Source: an archaeon (lineage in GTDB: Archaea > Nanobdellota > Nanobdellia > SCGC-AAA011-G17 > GW2011-AR17). From it: DNA of 15,389 nucleotides. Of this stretch, positions 1 through 7,428 are shown piece by piece. The stretch is from assembly GCA_023245975.1 (NCBI GenBank), contig JAHFJF010000011.1, forward strand, positions 1 to 15,389, written 5' to 3'. The notes under the pieces were generated by a model. The model worked only from the letters and a program-made list of their open reading frames with translations. It ran no database searches and was not told the DNA's origin. Made by a program: the position numbers and the translations under genes. Position 1 is the first letter of the stretch. Each line of letters starts with the position of its first letter.

Positions 1-31
1 AAAGTAACTTTAACAAGGAGGGATGATTTTT

Positions 32-1300
32 ATGGAAGACAAGGAATTCAGCAGGTTTGAGAATTTGATATACCAATTTACGGGCGTTTCAGGTGAGCCA
101 TTCAGCAAGATTGTCCCTATAGCAGGGAAAAAGCCAGGAGATTCGTGGACAGATGGCTCTTCATTCGGAATGAAGAAGATATTCGATAGTGATGTTCTCC
201 TTGTTCCAGATTGGAGTACATTAAAAGAGGATCCGTGGACACCTAATACGGGAGTTGTATTCTGTGATCTTCATGATAAGAATGGGCCACTTGCATATTC
301 TCCGAGGGATTTATTGAAGCGTATAGCATCAGAAGTTAAGAATAAAACAGGCTATACGTACAAAACAGGCGCAGAGATGGAATTTTTCCTGTTGCCAATG
401 AAAGATGGTAAGCCAGTTTTTGAATTTTCTGACATGGATTATTATTTTGCTCCTGAAAGTGATAAAATGATGGCAATTTATAGTGATATAAAATCTGCAC
501 TGCAATCTCTGGGAGTTAGTGTAGAGGCATTCCATCACGAAGTCGCGCCTGGCCAATATGAGGTAAGCTTCACGTTTGATGACGCATTGAAAAATGCAGA
601 CAATATTCAAACAGTTAAAAAAACACTTAAACGCATCGCTAAAAGCTATGATTTGTATGCTACTTTCATGCCAAAGCCATTCTTCGGAGTTAATGGTTCA
701 GGGATGCATGTCCATCAAAGCCTTTCTAAAAGCGAGGATAATGCTTTTGCCAAAGGTTCAGAGCTTTCCGATATTGCATTGCAATTCATAGCAGGGCAAG
801 TAAAGCATGCGCGTGGATTGGCAGCAGCTATAGCTCCAACAGTAAACTCTTACAAGAGATTGGTTCCAGGCTATGAAGCCCCGGTTTATGCCTGCTGGTC
901 AAGGACTAATAGGTCAGCGATGATTAGGGAGCCTGAAAGAAAAGGCAATCCGAAAGCGGCAAGGATTGAACTCAGATGCCCCGACCCATCTTCAAATCCC
1001 TATGTTGCGTTTTCAGCAATGCTTGTTGCAGGCATGGATGGAATTAAAGATAATCTCCATGTAGACCCAATTGACAGCACAAATATCTACCACTTGAGCA
1101 AGTCAGAAAGAAGAGATAAAGGCATTGTAGAATTGCCATGCTCTTTGGCAGAAGCCGTTACTGAAATGGAGAATGATAAGGTAATAATGGATGCATTTGG
1201 GGATTTTGGAGACAAATACCTTGAGACTTTAGCCAAGGATGCTGAGGAATACCGTTTAGCAGTTACTGAATGGGAAAGGGAAAAATATCACACAAGATAA
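32..1300 (+). CDS. glnA: Glutamine synthetase, type I (class GSI-alpha-like)
   Basis: Catalyses ATP-dependent formation of glutamine from glutamate and ammonia in the cytoplasm. Signatures appear in the usual order: DGSS (about residues 41-44), the metal-binding GAEMEFF (113-119, E115 and E117), HHEVAPGQYEVSF (168-180), NGSGMHVHQS (221-230), NSYKRLVPGYEAP (272-284), NRSAMIREP (293-301) and RIELRCPDPSSNPY (311-324). The region NIYHLSKSERR lacks the NLYDLPPEE-type tyrosine that is adenylylated in the GSI-beta class, so covalent control is unlikely. At 422 residues it is slightly shorter than the usual 440-470. An ATG at 23 is in frame, but the Shine-Dalgarno GGAGG (17-21) ends one base before it, while ATG 32 lies at a normal spacing, so I start at 32. 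It is convergent with the metalloprotease-like gene 15 nt away. Confidence 0.96.
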   Translation: MEDKEFSRFENLIYQFTGVSGEPFSKIVPIAGKKPGDSWTDGSSFGMKKIFDSDVLLVPDWSTLKEDPWTPNTGVVFCDLHDKNGPLAYSPRDLLKRIASEVKNKTGYTYKTGAEMEFFLLPMKDGKPVFEFSDMDYYFAPESDKMMAIYSDIKSALQSLGVSVEAFHHEVAPGQYEVSFTFDDALKNADNIQTVKKTLKRIAKSYDLYATFMPKPFFGVNGSGMHVHQSLSKSEDNAFAKGSELSDIALQFIAGQVKHARGLAAAIAPTVNSYKRLVPGYEAPVYACWSRTNRSAMIREPERKGNPKAARIELRCPDPSSNPYVAFSAMLVAGMDGIKDNLHVDPIDSTNIYHLSKSERRDKGIVELPCSLAEAVTEMENDKVIMDAFGDFGDKYLETLAKDAEEYRLAVTEWEREKYHTR

Positions 1301-1315
1301 TCATGTGCTAACTAA

Positions 1316-2194
1316 CTAAGGCTGAATCGTCTGCAGCCAATGGGCGTAATCTTCTGGATGAGATAGCTCTTCAAATGTCTTTGGTGGATGCTGCGCAATT
1401 AATGTTATTGCTTGAGGCCCTATTTCATTCACAACTTTCGATACAAATCCAGTTCCAGCAAAATACTGGCTTAGCTTGTCAATATCGAGTTGTGTTTCAG
1501 TAATAGTAGGTTGTATTACTTCAGACATCGCTACTAAAAATCCATTACCATAAACAAATTCAGAAGCATAAGTGGCTATCCCCTCATCTATTGTAAGTCT
1601 TATGAAGAATTCACTGCCATCATCTACATCCAAGATGTGTGGGTTTACTTCATGTACATAGCCATGCATTATTTCATGTGCTAATACTAATTTCTCATCT
1701 TCTTCAAATTTTGGGGAATTGTCGAATGGTGCTAATGTTATGGCATTATTGCTGTAAAGTGCAACTGTAATTCCCTCTTCTGGGCCATATAATAATCCTG
1801 CAATATGCCTGTTCATAATCAGTGCATCCCTTGTTGAATGGTAATACAGCTGCATATAAGCAAGAAGGCCATAATTCTTATCCGTAACATTTGCATAATC
1901 CAGATATGATGCAATAAAGGCAGCCCTGCATTCGGCAAAGCTGGAATATATTCTTGGCGTATGAATATCAATGTTTAACTCATCTTCAAGCTTTCTTGTT
2001 ATTTTTGGCGCGTTATTCTCATACTGGTCGTTATAGCCAGAGATTTTTGCAGTCAAGTCGGCTGACCTTATGCCTAGTTCCATTGTCGCTGTTAGAATCA
2101 ATGCCAGTTTGGTGGCTTTCCTAAAAAGCCCTCCAAAAGACATCACAAATGCATAACCGAATGGGCTGCTCTCTTTTTTTGCCGTGTAAGGCAT
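1316..2194 (-). CDS. Membrane-anchored HExxH (gluzincin-like) metalloprotease-like protein
   Basis: A 292-residue protein I cannot assign to a named family. It holds a zinc-protease signature LAHEIMHGY (H173, E174, H177) followed about 27 residues later by IDEGIATYASE (E204), the spacing and context expected for the third ligand of a gluzincin. An N-terminal hydrophobic run around residues 27-42 (KATKLALILTATMEL) with basic residues before it looks like a signal anchor, which would place the catalytic part outside the membrane. An upstream in-frame ATG at 2215 is possible, but the TATA box centred near 2221 would then lie inside or against the coding region; ATG 2194 sits 26-27 nt downstream and suits a leaderless transcript. 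Divergent from the metallophosphoesterase with a shared TATA. The substrate is unknown. Confidence 0.72.
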   Translation of the reverse strand: MPYTAKKESSPFGYAFVMSFGGLFRKATKLALILTATMELGIRSADLTAKISGYNDQYENNAPKITRKLEDELNIDIHTPRIYSSFAECRAAFIASYLDYANVTDKNYGLLAYMQLYYHSTRDALIMNRHIAGLLYGPEEGITVALYSNNAITLAPFDNSPKFEEDEKLVLAHEIMHGYVHEVNPHILDVDDGSEFFIRLTIDEGIATYASEFVYGNGFLVAMSEVIQPTITETQLDIDKLSQYFAGTGFVSKVVNEIGPQAITLIAQHPPKTFEELSHPEDYAHWLQTIQP

Positions 2195-2216
2195 TCTGAT
2201 TTTATATGACAGCATA

Positions 2217-2227
2217 GTATATAAATC
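2217..2227. promoter_or_regulatory. Shared bidirectional TATA box for the divergent pair 2194(-)/2249(+)
   Basis: The sequence GTATATAAATC contains the palindrome TATATA (2218-2223). Its centre is about 26.5 nt from the minus-strand ATG at 2194 and about 28.5 nt from the plus-strand ATG at 2249, which is where archaeal TBP/TFB places the start site. On the minus strand it reads GAAAGGATTTATATAC, with a purine-rich BRE-like stretch; the plus-strand BRE is weaker, so the minus direction may be favoured. Confidence 0.65.
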
Positions 2228-2248
2228 CTTTCAACAAAAAATAACCCT

Positions 2249-2845
2249 ATGAACATATTGGCATTCAGCGATTTCCACGAGAGCAGGAAATCATTAAAGG
2301 AAGTAAAGGAAAAAGTAAGTGATGCAGATATTATTGTCTGTCATGGTGACTTGACGAACTGGGGGAGAAACCTTGAGAAGATGGTGGCTGAAATATGCTC
2401 TTGGGAAAAGACTGTCTTGTTCTTGCACGGTAATCATGAGGATGAGGAATCAATGAGGGAAGCCGTTAAGAAGTATAAAAATGCAAAATTCTTGCATATG
2501 TGTTCTTATCGCTTAGGCAATTATATTATATTCGGTTATGGCGGAGGAGGATTTGCCACTAACGATGAAGTTTTCGATAAAGTCTCAGAGAAATTCGCTT
2601 CAGAGATAAAGAAAGATGATATAGTAATCATGGTAAGCCACGGCCCACCTTATGGCAATAAAACGGATTATCTTGGGTCTGATATGGGCCATCGTGGATG
2701 CAAGTCTTATACTAAATTTATTGAGAAATACAAGCCGATGCTGTGGATATGCGGTCACCTTCACGAAACTTTTGGCAAGGTTGATTTGAAAGGTAAGACA
2801 GTAATAACTAATCCTGGGCCAGAAGGAAGAATACTGAAAGTTTAA
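2249..2845 (+). CDS. Calcineurin-like metallophosphoesterase
   Basis: A 198-residue single-domain metallophosphoesterase. All metal-binding blocks are visible: SDFHE (D8, H10), HGDLT (D34), HGNHE (N62, H63), SHGPP (H131) and GHLHE (H170, H172), ending in a typical NPGPEG strand. Such enzymes hydrolyse phosphoesters with two metal ions; the substrate (nucleotide, nucleic acid or phosphoprotein) cannot be read from the sequence. It starts at an ATG directly downstream of the shared TATA with no Shine-Dalgarno, so a leaderless message is expected. Its TAA overlaps the stop codon of the convergent Lys-rich mini-gene. Confidence 0.9.
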   Translation: MNILAFSDFHESRKSLKEVKEKVSDADIIVCHGDLTNWGRNLEKMVAEICSWEKTVLFLHGNHEDEESMREAVKKYKNAKFLHMCSYRLGNYIIFGYGGGGFATNDEVFDKVSEKFASEIKKDDIVIMVSHGPPYGNKTDYLGSDMGHRGCKSYTKFIEKYKPMLWICGHLHETFGKVDLKGKTVITNPGPEGRILKV

Positions 2846-2997
2846 CGCCTCTTCTTTTTCTTTTGCAGTGGTTTCTTGGCCTTTTGCTTCTTCTTTGGAG
2901 ATTTTTGCTTAGGTTTTGACTTAGCCTTTGGCTTAATTTTTTCTTCTTTAGGAGATTTCTTTGGTTTTAGAACCAGACGTGGCCTTGTTACTAGCAA
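2842..2997 (-). CDS. Small Lys/Pro-rich basic protein (51 aa), histone H1-tail-like
   Basis: A TTG-started frame encodes about 51 residues: a short TRPRLVLKP head followed by repeated K-P, S-P-K and K-x-K units such as KPKKSPKEEK and KSKPKQKSPKKKQK, ending KKKKRR. I count 21 Lys, 4 Arg, 7 Pro and only 2 acidic residues. The start is well supported: GAGGTGA (3003-3009 on the minus strand) lies 5 nt upstream of TTG 2997, an in-frame TGA immediately precedes the TTG, and an AT-rich TATA-like run (about 3031-3041) precedes the ribosome site. Composition resembles the disordered tails of histone H1 and other small nucleic-acid-binding proteins. Binding to DNA, RNA or ribosomes is an inference. Convergent with the phosphoesterase, sharing its terminal bases. 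Confidence 0.68.
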   Translation of the reverse strand: MLVTRPRLVLKPKKSPKEEKIKPKAKSKPKQKSPKKKQKAKKPLQKKKKRR

Positions 2998-3002
2998 TCA
3001 GT

Positions 3003-3041
3003 TCACCTCTTTTTTGTCTAAGGGTGTAAAATATATATAAT
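3003..3041 (-). promoter_or_regulatory. TATA-like box and Shine-Dalgarno of the Lys-rich mini-gene
   Basis: On the minus strand an ATTATATATATTTT run is followed about 25-30 nt later by AGAGGTGA, a near-perfect match to the archaeal anti-Shine-Dalgarno, then 5 nt to the TTG. The ribosome site is what decides the unusual start codon. Confidence 0.55.
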
Positions 3042-3047
3042 TTTCCC

Positions 3048-3803
3048 TTACTTTGTCCTAATTCCTTTAAAAAGCCTGCTAAAATTCAGGAAAATGTTAT
3101 TTTCAGTTTCGGTAGTATCCAATCCTTTGAGCTCTGCTATCTTCTTAACTGTAAAAGAAACATTTGCAGGCTCATTCCGACCGCCTTTTTCATTGGATAA
3201 GAAAGGGCTGTCCGTCTCTGTCAGTAAATGGCTTAAAGAAACAGTCTTGACCAATTCCTGGAAATGAGTTGAAAAGACTATGTTTGGCGGTATTGACATA
3301 TACCATCCATTGTCTTCTATCTTCCTAGCCAAGGATAATTTGCCAGAAAAACAATGCATATTAACAAGTTTTGCATTTGATGATACTAAGCAATCAAAAA
3401 CTTCTTGCTCAGCCTTTCTGGAATGCACTATCAATGGTATTTTCATCTTTTCAGACAATTTTATGAATCTCTCAAAAACCTCTTTTTGGATTTTCAAGTC
3501 AGGCAATAATTTCAAGTCCAGCCCAACTTCTCCTAAGGCTACAGGCTTTGAATTCTCTATGAATTTGAATTCCTTGTCAAGCTGTTCTTCTGTCATTTTA
3601 ACGGTTTCAGAAGGATAAATGCCTAATGCAGGCTTAATCAAGTGGTATTTAGCTGATAATGCTATTGTCTTTCTATTGGTCGCAGGGTCAGTCCCATTGT
3701 TAATTATAGCTATTACCTCAGCTCCGTGCGCTCTTTTGATTACTTCGTCTATGTCTTCATCAAAATCCCTAAAGTCCAAATGTGCGTGAACATCTACTAG
3801 CAT
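3048..3803 (-). CDS. TatD-family metal-dependent hydrolase
   Basis: A TIM-barrel hydrolase of the TatD group (amidohydrolase superfamily), members of which are metal-dependent DNases or phosphoesterases. Numbered from ATG 3803 (251 residues): the HAH metal motif (H6, H8), GIYPSE in place of the usual GxHPxx block (61-66), GEVGLDL (91-97, E92), VHSR (H127), MHCFSG (H150) and TETDSP (D198). All expected metal ligands are present; the divergent GIYPSE and GEVGLDLKL are lineage variants. An in-frame ATG at 3827 would add 8 residues before the conserved MLVDVHAHLD start; 3803 is preferred because the TATA centred near 3830 lies 26-28 nt upstream. The function in nucleic-acid or D-aminoacyl-tRNA processing is not decided by sequence. 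Confidence 0.88.
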   Translation of the reverse strand: MLVDVHAHLDFRDFDEDIDEVIKRAHGAEVIAIINNGTDPATNRKTIALSAKYHLIKPALGIYPSETVKMTEEQLDKEFKFIENSKPVALGEVGLDLKLLPDLKIQKEVFERFIKLSEKMKIPLIVHSRKAEQEVFDCLVSSNAKLVNMHCFSGKLSLARKIEDNGWYMSIPPNIVFSTHFQELVKTVSLSHLLTETDSPFLSNEKGGRNEPANVSFTVKKIAELKGLDTTETENNIFLNFSRLFKGIRTK

Positions 3804-3824
3804 AGCCAATTCTAACTTAAATAA

Positions 3825-3836
3825 CATTTAAATAAC
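3825..3836. promoter_or_regulatory. Shared bidirectional TATA box for the divergent pair 3803(-)/3860(+)
   Basis: The palindrome ATTTAAAT (3826-3833), extended to TTTAAATAA on the plus strand and TTATTTAAAT on the minus, lies about 26-28 nt from the minus start 3803 and 29-31 nt from the plus start 3860. No other TATA-like element of similar quality is present between the genes, and neither gene has a Shine-Dalgarno, so one element probably serves two leaderless transcripts. Confidence 0.62.
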
Positions 3837-3859
3837 TTGTCTTAAATCAGGGTAAAATA

Positions 3860-4546
3860 ATGGCAAAAGTTACTGTTATTGGAATGGAGATAGCTAATCC
3901 GGGCAATCTTGGGGCAATAGCTAGGGTTATGCAGAATTTTGGCTTAGATAAATTAGCCTTGATTAATCCAAAGTGTAATCATTTGAGCAAGGAAGCATTA
4001 GATAGGGCCACACATGCTAAAAGCATACTACAGAATGCAGAAAAAATAGTTTCACTGAAAGAAGCAAGAAGGAAATTCGATACCTTGGTTGGAACAACAG
4101 CGAGGACAGGTACTGATTACAACCTGCAAAGAACACCTTTGTCTCCAGTGCAGTTTTCTGGTATGCTAAGTAAATTGGGCAATACTGGCATAGTCTTAGG
4201 GAGGGAAGATCATGGATTAAGCAATGAGGAAATATCTCTATGCGATTTTATAGTAACAATCCCGGCTGCCAAGAAATATGCGACAATGAATGTCTCGCAT
4301 GCAGCAGCAATATTATTATATGAAATTTATATGGGAAGCAACGAAGCAACGGCAATAAAGATGGCCACAGGTAAGGATAAAGAGGCTTTGCTAAAACTGA
4401 TTGATCATGCTTTAGCAAAGATTGAATTCACAACTAATGAAAAGCGTGAAACGCAAAGGAAGCTATGGAAAAGGCTTGTAGGTAAATCAATGCTGACTAG
4501 AAGGGAAGCATTTGGCCTTTGCGGCTTTTTCAGGAAACTAGAATGA
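3860..4546 (+). CDS. trmJ: TrmJ-like SPOUT (SpoU-class) tRNA 2'-O-methyltransferase
   Basis: A 228-residue SPOUT methyltransferase. The SpoU motifs are complete: NPGNLGAIARVMQNFG (13-28, motif 1), IVLGREDHGLSNEEI (111-125, motif 2) and ATMNVSHAAAILLYE (141-155, motif 3), which together form the knotted S-adenosylmethionine site and the dimer interface. The size, the early motif 1 and the charged C-terminal helices (KLIDHALAK...KLWKRLVGK) match the TrmJ group, which methylates the ribose of residue 32 in tRNA anticodon loops; a different RNA target cannot be excluded. First gene of an ATGA-coupled three-gene operon with a TIM-barrel protein and a Trm11-like enzyme, which supports a tRNA modification role. 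Leaderless start predicted from the TATA at 3826-3835. Confidence 0.88.
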   Translation: MAKVTVIGMEIANPGNLGAIARVMQNFGLDKLALINPKCNHLSKEALDRATHAKSILQNAEKIVSLKEARRKFDTLVGTTARTGTDYNLQRTPLSPVQFSGMLSKLGNTGIVLGREDHGLSNEEISLCDFIVTIPAAKKYATMNVSHAAAILLYEIYMGSNEATAIKMATGKDKEALLKLIDHALAKIEFTTNEKRETQRKLWKRLVGKSMLTRREAFGLCGFFRKLE

Positions 4547-5262
4547 GAATCGGCATCAAGGTATATTCCAAGGACCATGAGCTTATTCCGGAATATGCTA
4601 AGCATGCTGATTTTATTGAAGTCCTGGTAGAGCCGGGATTTGATTACAGGCTGCTTAAGAAATATGGTGCAGAATATGTTGTGCATGTCCCGCATAATAA
4701 GTTTGGCTTTAATCCTGCAGATAAGAATTCATGGGAATTGTCAAAAAAAATTCTTGATTTCTCAAAGGAAGCAGCAGATTATCTCAATTCAAAAAAGATG
4801 ATAACGCATGTTGGCCATTTTACCAATGATGGCTGCAATGAGGAGAATATAATAGAATTTATAAGTGCAAATAAGGATGATAGGATTATTCTGGAGAACT
4901 TGCCTAAAAAAACCAAATACCATTCTTTTCCATTTGCCACGCCTGAAGACATTGAGTCTATTTCAAAGAAATTAGGCTTGGGTATCTGCTTGGATTTTTC
5001 GCATGCAACATGTGCCGCAGCAGTATTGAAGATAGACTTTATCAAATTAATAGGACAAATTAATTCTCTAAATCCAAGGCATTACCATATTTCAGATGGA
5101 TGGATAAGCAGCGATACTGATATAGATTTACATTTTTTTAAAGGGAATTATCCATTGGAAAAGTTCAAGGCTATAATCCCAAAGAATGGTGAAGTTACCA
5201 TTGAGACATACCACGAGGACATTTCTGTTAAGATCAAGGAGATAGAATTCTTAAGAACATGA
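4543..5262 (+). CDS. Endonuclease IV / sugar-isomerase-fold TIM-barrel protein
   Basis: A 239-residue protein of the xylose isomerase-like TIM-barrel superfamily (AP endonuclease family 2). Candidate metal ligands fall at barrel-strand ends: VVHVPHN (H48, H51), THVGHF (H89, H92), ILENLP (E118), LDFSHA (D151, H154), HYHISDG (H182) and IETYHED (E221), the order seen in endonuclease IV. It is shorter than typical endonuclease IV (about 280) and I cannot tell whether it cleaves abasic DNA or acts on a sugar. The start at 4543 forms an ATGA overlap with the trmJ stop; an in-frame ATG at 4519 is inside trmJ and less likely. Its own TGA overlaps the next start in the same way, so the three genes are translationally coupled. 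Confidence 0.83.
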   Translation: MRIGIKVYSKDHELIPEYAKHADFIEVLVEPGFDYRLLKKYGAEYVVHVPHNKFGFNPADKNSWELSKKILDFSKEAADYLNSKKMITHVGHFTNDGCNEENIIEFISANKDDRIILENLPKKTKYHSFPFATPEDIESISKKLGLGICLDFSHATCAAAVLKIDFIKLIGQINSLNPRHYHISDGWISSDTDIDLHFFKGNYPLEKFKAIIPKNGEVTIETYHEDISVKIKEIEFLRT

Positions 5263-6194
5263 GATATGCCTTTTACCTGTCAGGTGAGAATTTAAAGCTT
5301 GGAATTGAGGAGATAAAAGCATTTGTTAATAACGTTGAAGTAAATGGAAGAATTGCAATTGTCGATTGTGAGAAATTTGATTTTACTAGGCTGGCATACA
5401 CTAAAAAAGTAACTCGCTTGATTGTAGAATGCAAAGAGAAGGAATTGCTTAAGAAACTAAAATCTGCGGATTTTGGTATAACAGGCGCTTATTGTGTTCG
5501 GGCAATTAATTTCAGTGAGAAAAAGGCAGCTGATGCAGTTTGGAATTCTTTTAAAGCGCCAGAAGTTAATCTTGAGAAACCGGAACATGTCATACAGGTA
5601 ATTTGCGAGAATGGTTCCTGTTATTCAGGAATATTGGAGTATGATAACCAAGAAGAATTCTCAAAAAGAAGGCCGCATTTAAGGCCTGGTTTCCATCCAA
5701 GTTCAATGTTGCCGAAATTAGCGAGGGCATTAGTTAACCTTTCTAGGATTAAGGAAGGCAATACTTTATTAGATCCATTTTGTGGCACTGGTGGCATATT
5801 GATTGAAGCAGGTTTTATGGGAATTCAAACAATCGGTCTCGACATTAATGAAGAGATGCTATTTCTGGCAGAAAGAAATCTAAAGAAATATACGATTAAA
5901 AATTATCAATTAACAAAGGGCGATGCAACAAAAGAATTGCCGGAATGTGATGCCATCGTAACAGACCTCCCATATGGGAAGTCATCATCTTTATTTGGGA
6001 AAAATCGCATCAATCTTTATAATAAATTCCTGAAAAATGCATACAGCAGATTAAATAGTGGCCGCTATTGTGTTTTAATGATTCCGAACATTGTAAATGT
6101 TAGCATTGGAAAATTTAAGAAAGAATCTGAGATAGAGCATTATGTAAATAAGTCCCTTACAAGAAAGATATTGGTTCTTAAGAAACTAAATTAA
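5259..6194 (+). CDS. Trm11/Trm-G10-type tRNA guanosine methyltransferase
   Basis: A 311-residue class I methyltransferase of the archaeal Trm-G10/Trm11 group (COG1041-like), which makes N2-methyl- or N2,N2-dimethylguanosine at tRNA position 10. Residues 1-100 form a THUMP-like RNA-binding region beginning FYLSGENLKLGIEEI. The family-typical linker KRRPHLRPGFHPSSMLPKL (136-153) leads into the SAM site LDPFCGTGG (171-179) and GLDINEEM (193-200). The catalytic DxPYG motif appears as TDLPYGKSS (235-243). Last gene of the trmJ operon, with ATGA coupling to its upstream neighbour. Its 3' end overlaps by 9 nt the convergent membrane protease gene. Confidence 0.88.
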   Translation: MRYAFYLSGENLKLGIEEIKAFVNNVEVNGRIAIVDCEKFDFTRLAYTKKVTRLIVECKEKELLKKLKSADFGITGAYCVRAINFSEKKAADAVWNSFKAPEVNLEKPEHVIQVICENGSCYSGILEYDNQEEFSKRRPHLRPGFHPSSMLPKLARALVNLSRIKEGNTLLDPFCGTGGILIEAGFMGIQTIGLDINEEMLFLAERNLKKYTIKNYQLTKGDATKELPECDAIVTDLPYGKSSSLFGKNRINLYNKFLKNAYSRLNSGRYCVLMIPNIVNVSIGKFKKESEIEHYVNKSLTRKILVLKKLN

Positions 6195-7385
6195 AGTTAT
6201 CAAGAAAAATAATGATTTAAACAGGAATGCAAATAATTTTATCAGCCATGGCAATAGGTTTATGAAAATTAGCGATAATAGTAGATAGCTGACTGCGATA
6301 AAGACCTTTTTCGCTTTTTCTTCGTTCTTGAGCAATGCAGTTGCGCCAATAAGGAACATCTTGCCGCCATCAATTGGTCCCAAAGGCAAGAGATTAAACA
6401 AGCCAACGCCCAAGCTGATTATGAAAAGCCATACGAACAAGAGATTAATCCACAGCAATGCAAATGGAATCTTTCCCAAGAAGGCGAGGCTATCCCTTAC
6501 ATCATATTTCTGCTTGAATCCAGTAACACCGAAAAATCCTTTTTCTGGGGAATCCGGATTTGCAGCAAGCTTTACTGAATATTCTCCCTTGTCTGTAAGA
6601 ATGGTTGCAGTGTCGCCTGGCTTAAATTTAGCTGTTGCATCCGCAAATTCATCAATGTCGCTTGTTGAAATCGAATTTACTCCAGTTATTACGAATGGCA
6701 ATTCAATCCCAGTCTTTGACATGGGATAATTCTCAACAAATGCAGTTACTATCAAGCCTTGAGGCTGGAATGCATAAGAGATTGCAGGAGACAGTGCAAA
6801 AGAAAGTATAAGCATGAAAATAATCCCAGACACAAGATTTGAAAATGGCCCTGCTGAAAGAACTGCAAGCTGCTTGAATTTTGATTTTTCTGCCATTTGC
6901 TTGTCATCAGGCTCTACAAACGCTGCAAGTAATGGGCCTAAGAAAGCAAATCCAGAGCTTTTTACTTTTATGTTATACAACCTTGCATAAATCCCATGTG
7001 AGAATTCATGAACCACTGCCACTACAAATAATGCGATTACCCAATGCCAGAAAGACAAGGCAGGGGCTCCTGGAATATCAATGCCAGGCAATACAGGCGA
7101 TAATGGCGGTGCAGTTCCTGGCACTGCGATATATTTCAAGGTTTCTTTTACAAGAAAATATAAGATAAATCCCATTCCAAGAAAGCCAGTTAAAACTGAC
7201 AAGTATGAAATATAATTCAATAGCCGTGGGAATTTCTTGGCTATTCGCCCCATTAGGTTTATGCCCAATTTAGATTTGTACATTATAAATATTTTGCCTT
7301 GTACTTCGAACTTATTCTTATAGAGCGCATAAATTAATAGAATGAAACCGTAAAATATTCCTAATGAGATTAAATCCCAATTCAT
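6186..7385 (-). CDS. Site-2-type intramembrane protease (M50) with PDZ-like domain
   Basis: A 399-residue polytopic membrane protein. It has TM segments near 5-22 and 62-80, then a segment with the zinc motif VVHEFSHG (H126, E127, H130), a cluster PFSNLVSGIIFMLILSF (180-196), and the second M50 motif NLLPLGPIDGGKM (331-343, D339) in a later TM segment, followed by two C-terminal hydrophobic segments. Between the two catalytic halves, about residues 205-290, lies a PDZ-like insert (VNSISTSDIDEFADATAKFKPGD...). Site-2 proteases cut transmembrane substrates, often anti-sigma or transcription factors; no substrate is apparent here. Shine-Dalgarno-like GAGG lies 8 nt before the ATG and a TATA-like TTAAAT overlaps the end of the upstream gene. 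The tail overlaps the convergent Trm11-like gene by 9 nt. Confidence 0.9.
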   Translation of the reverse strand: MNWDLISLGIFYGFILLIYALYKNKFEVQGKIFIMYKSKLGINLMGRIAKKFPRLLNYISYLSVLTGFLGMGFILYFLVKETLKYIAVPGTAPPLSPVLPGIDIPGAPALSFWHWVIALFVVAVVHEFSHGIYARLYNIKVKSSGFAFLGPLLAAFVEPDDKQMAEKSKFKQLAVLSAGPFSNLVSGIIFMLILSFALSPAISYAFQPQGLIVTAFVENYPMSKTGIELPFVITGVNSISTSDIDEFADATAKFKPGDTATILTDKGEYSVKLAANPDSPEKGFFGVTGFKQKYDVRDSLAFLGKIPFALLWINLLFVWLFIISLGVGLFNLLPLGPIDGGKMFLIGATALLKNEEKAKKVFIAVSYLLLSLIFINLLPWLIKLFAFLFKSLFFLITLI

Positions 7386-7428
7386 AACAATTGCCTCTTT
7401 TTAATAGAATTAGTCTGAAAGAATCTAT

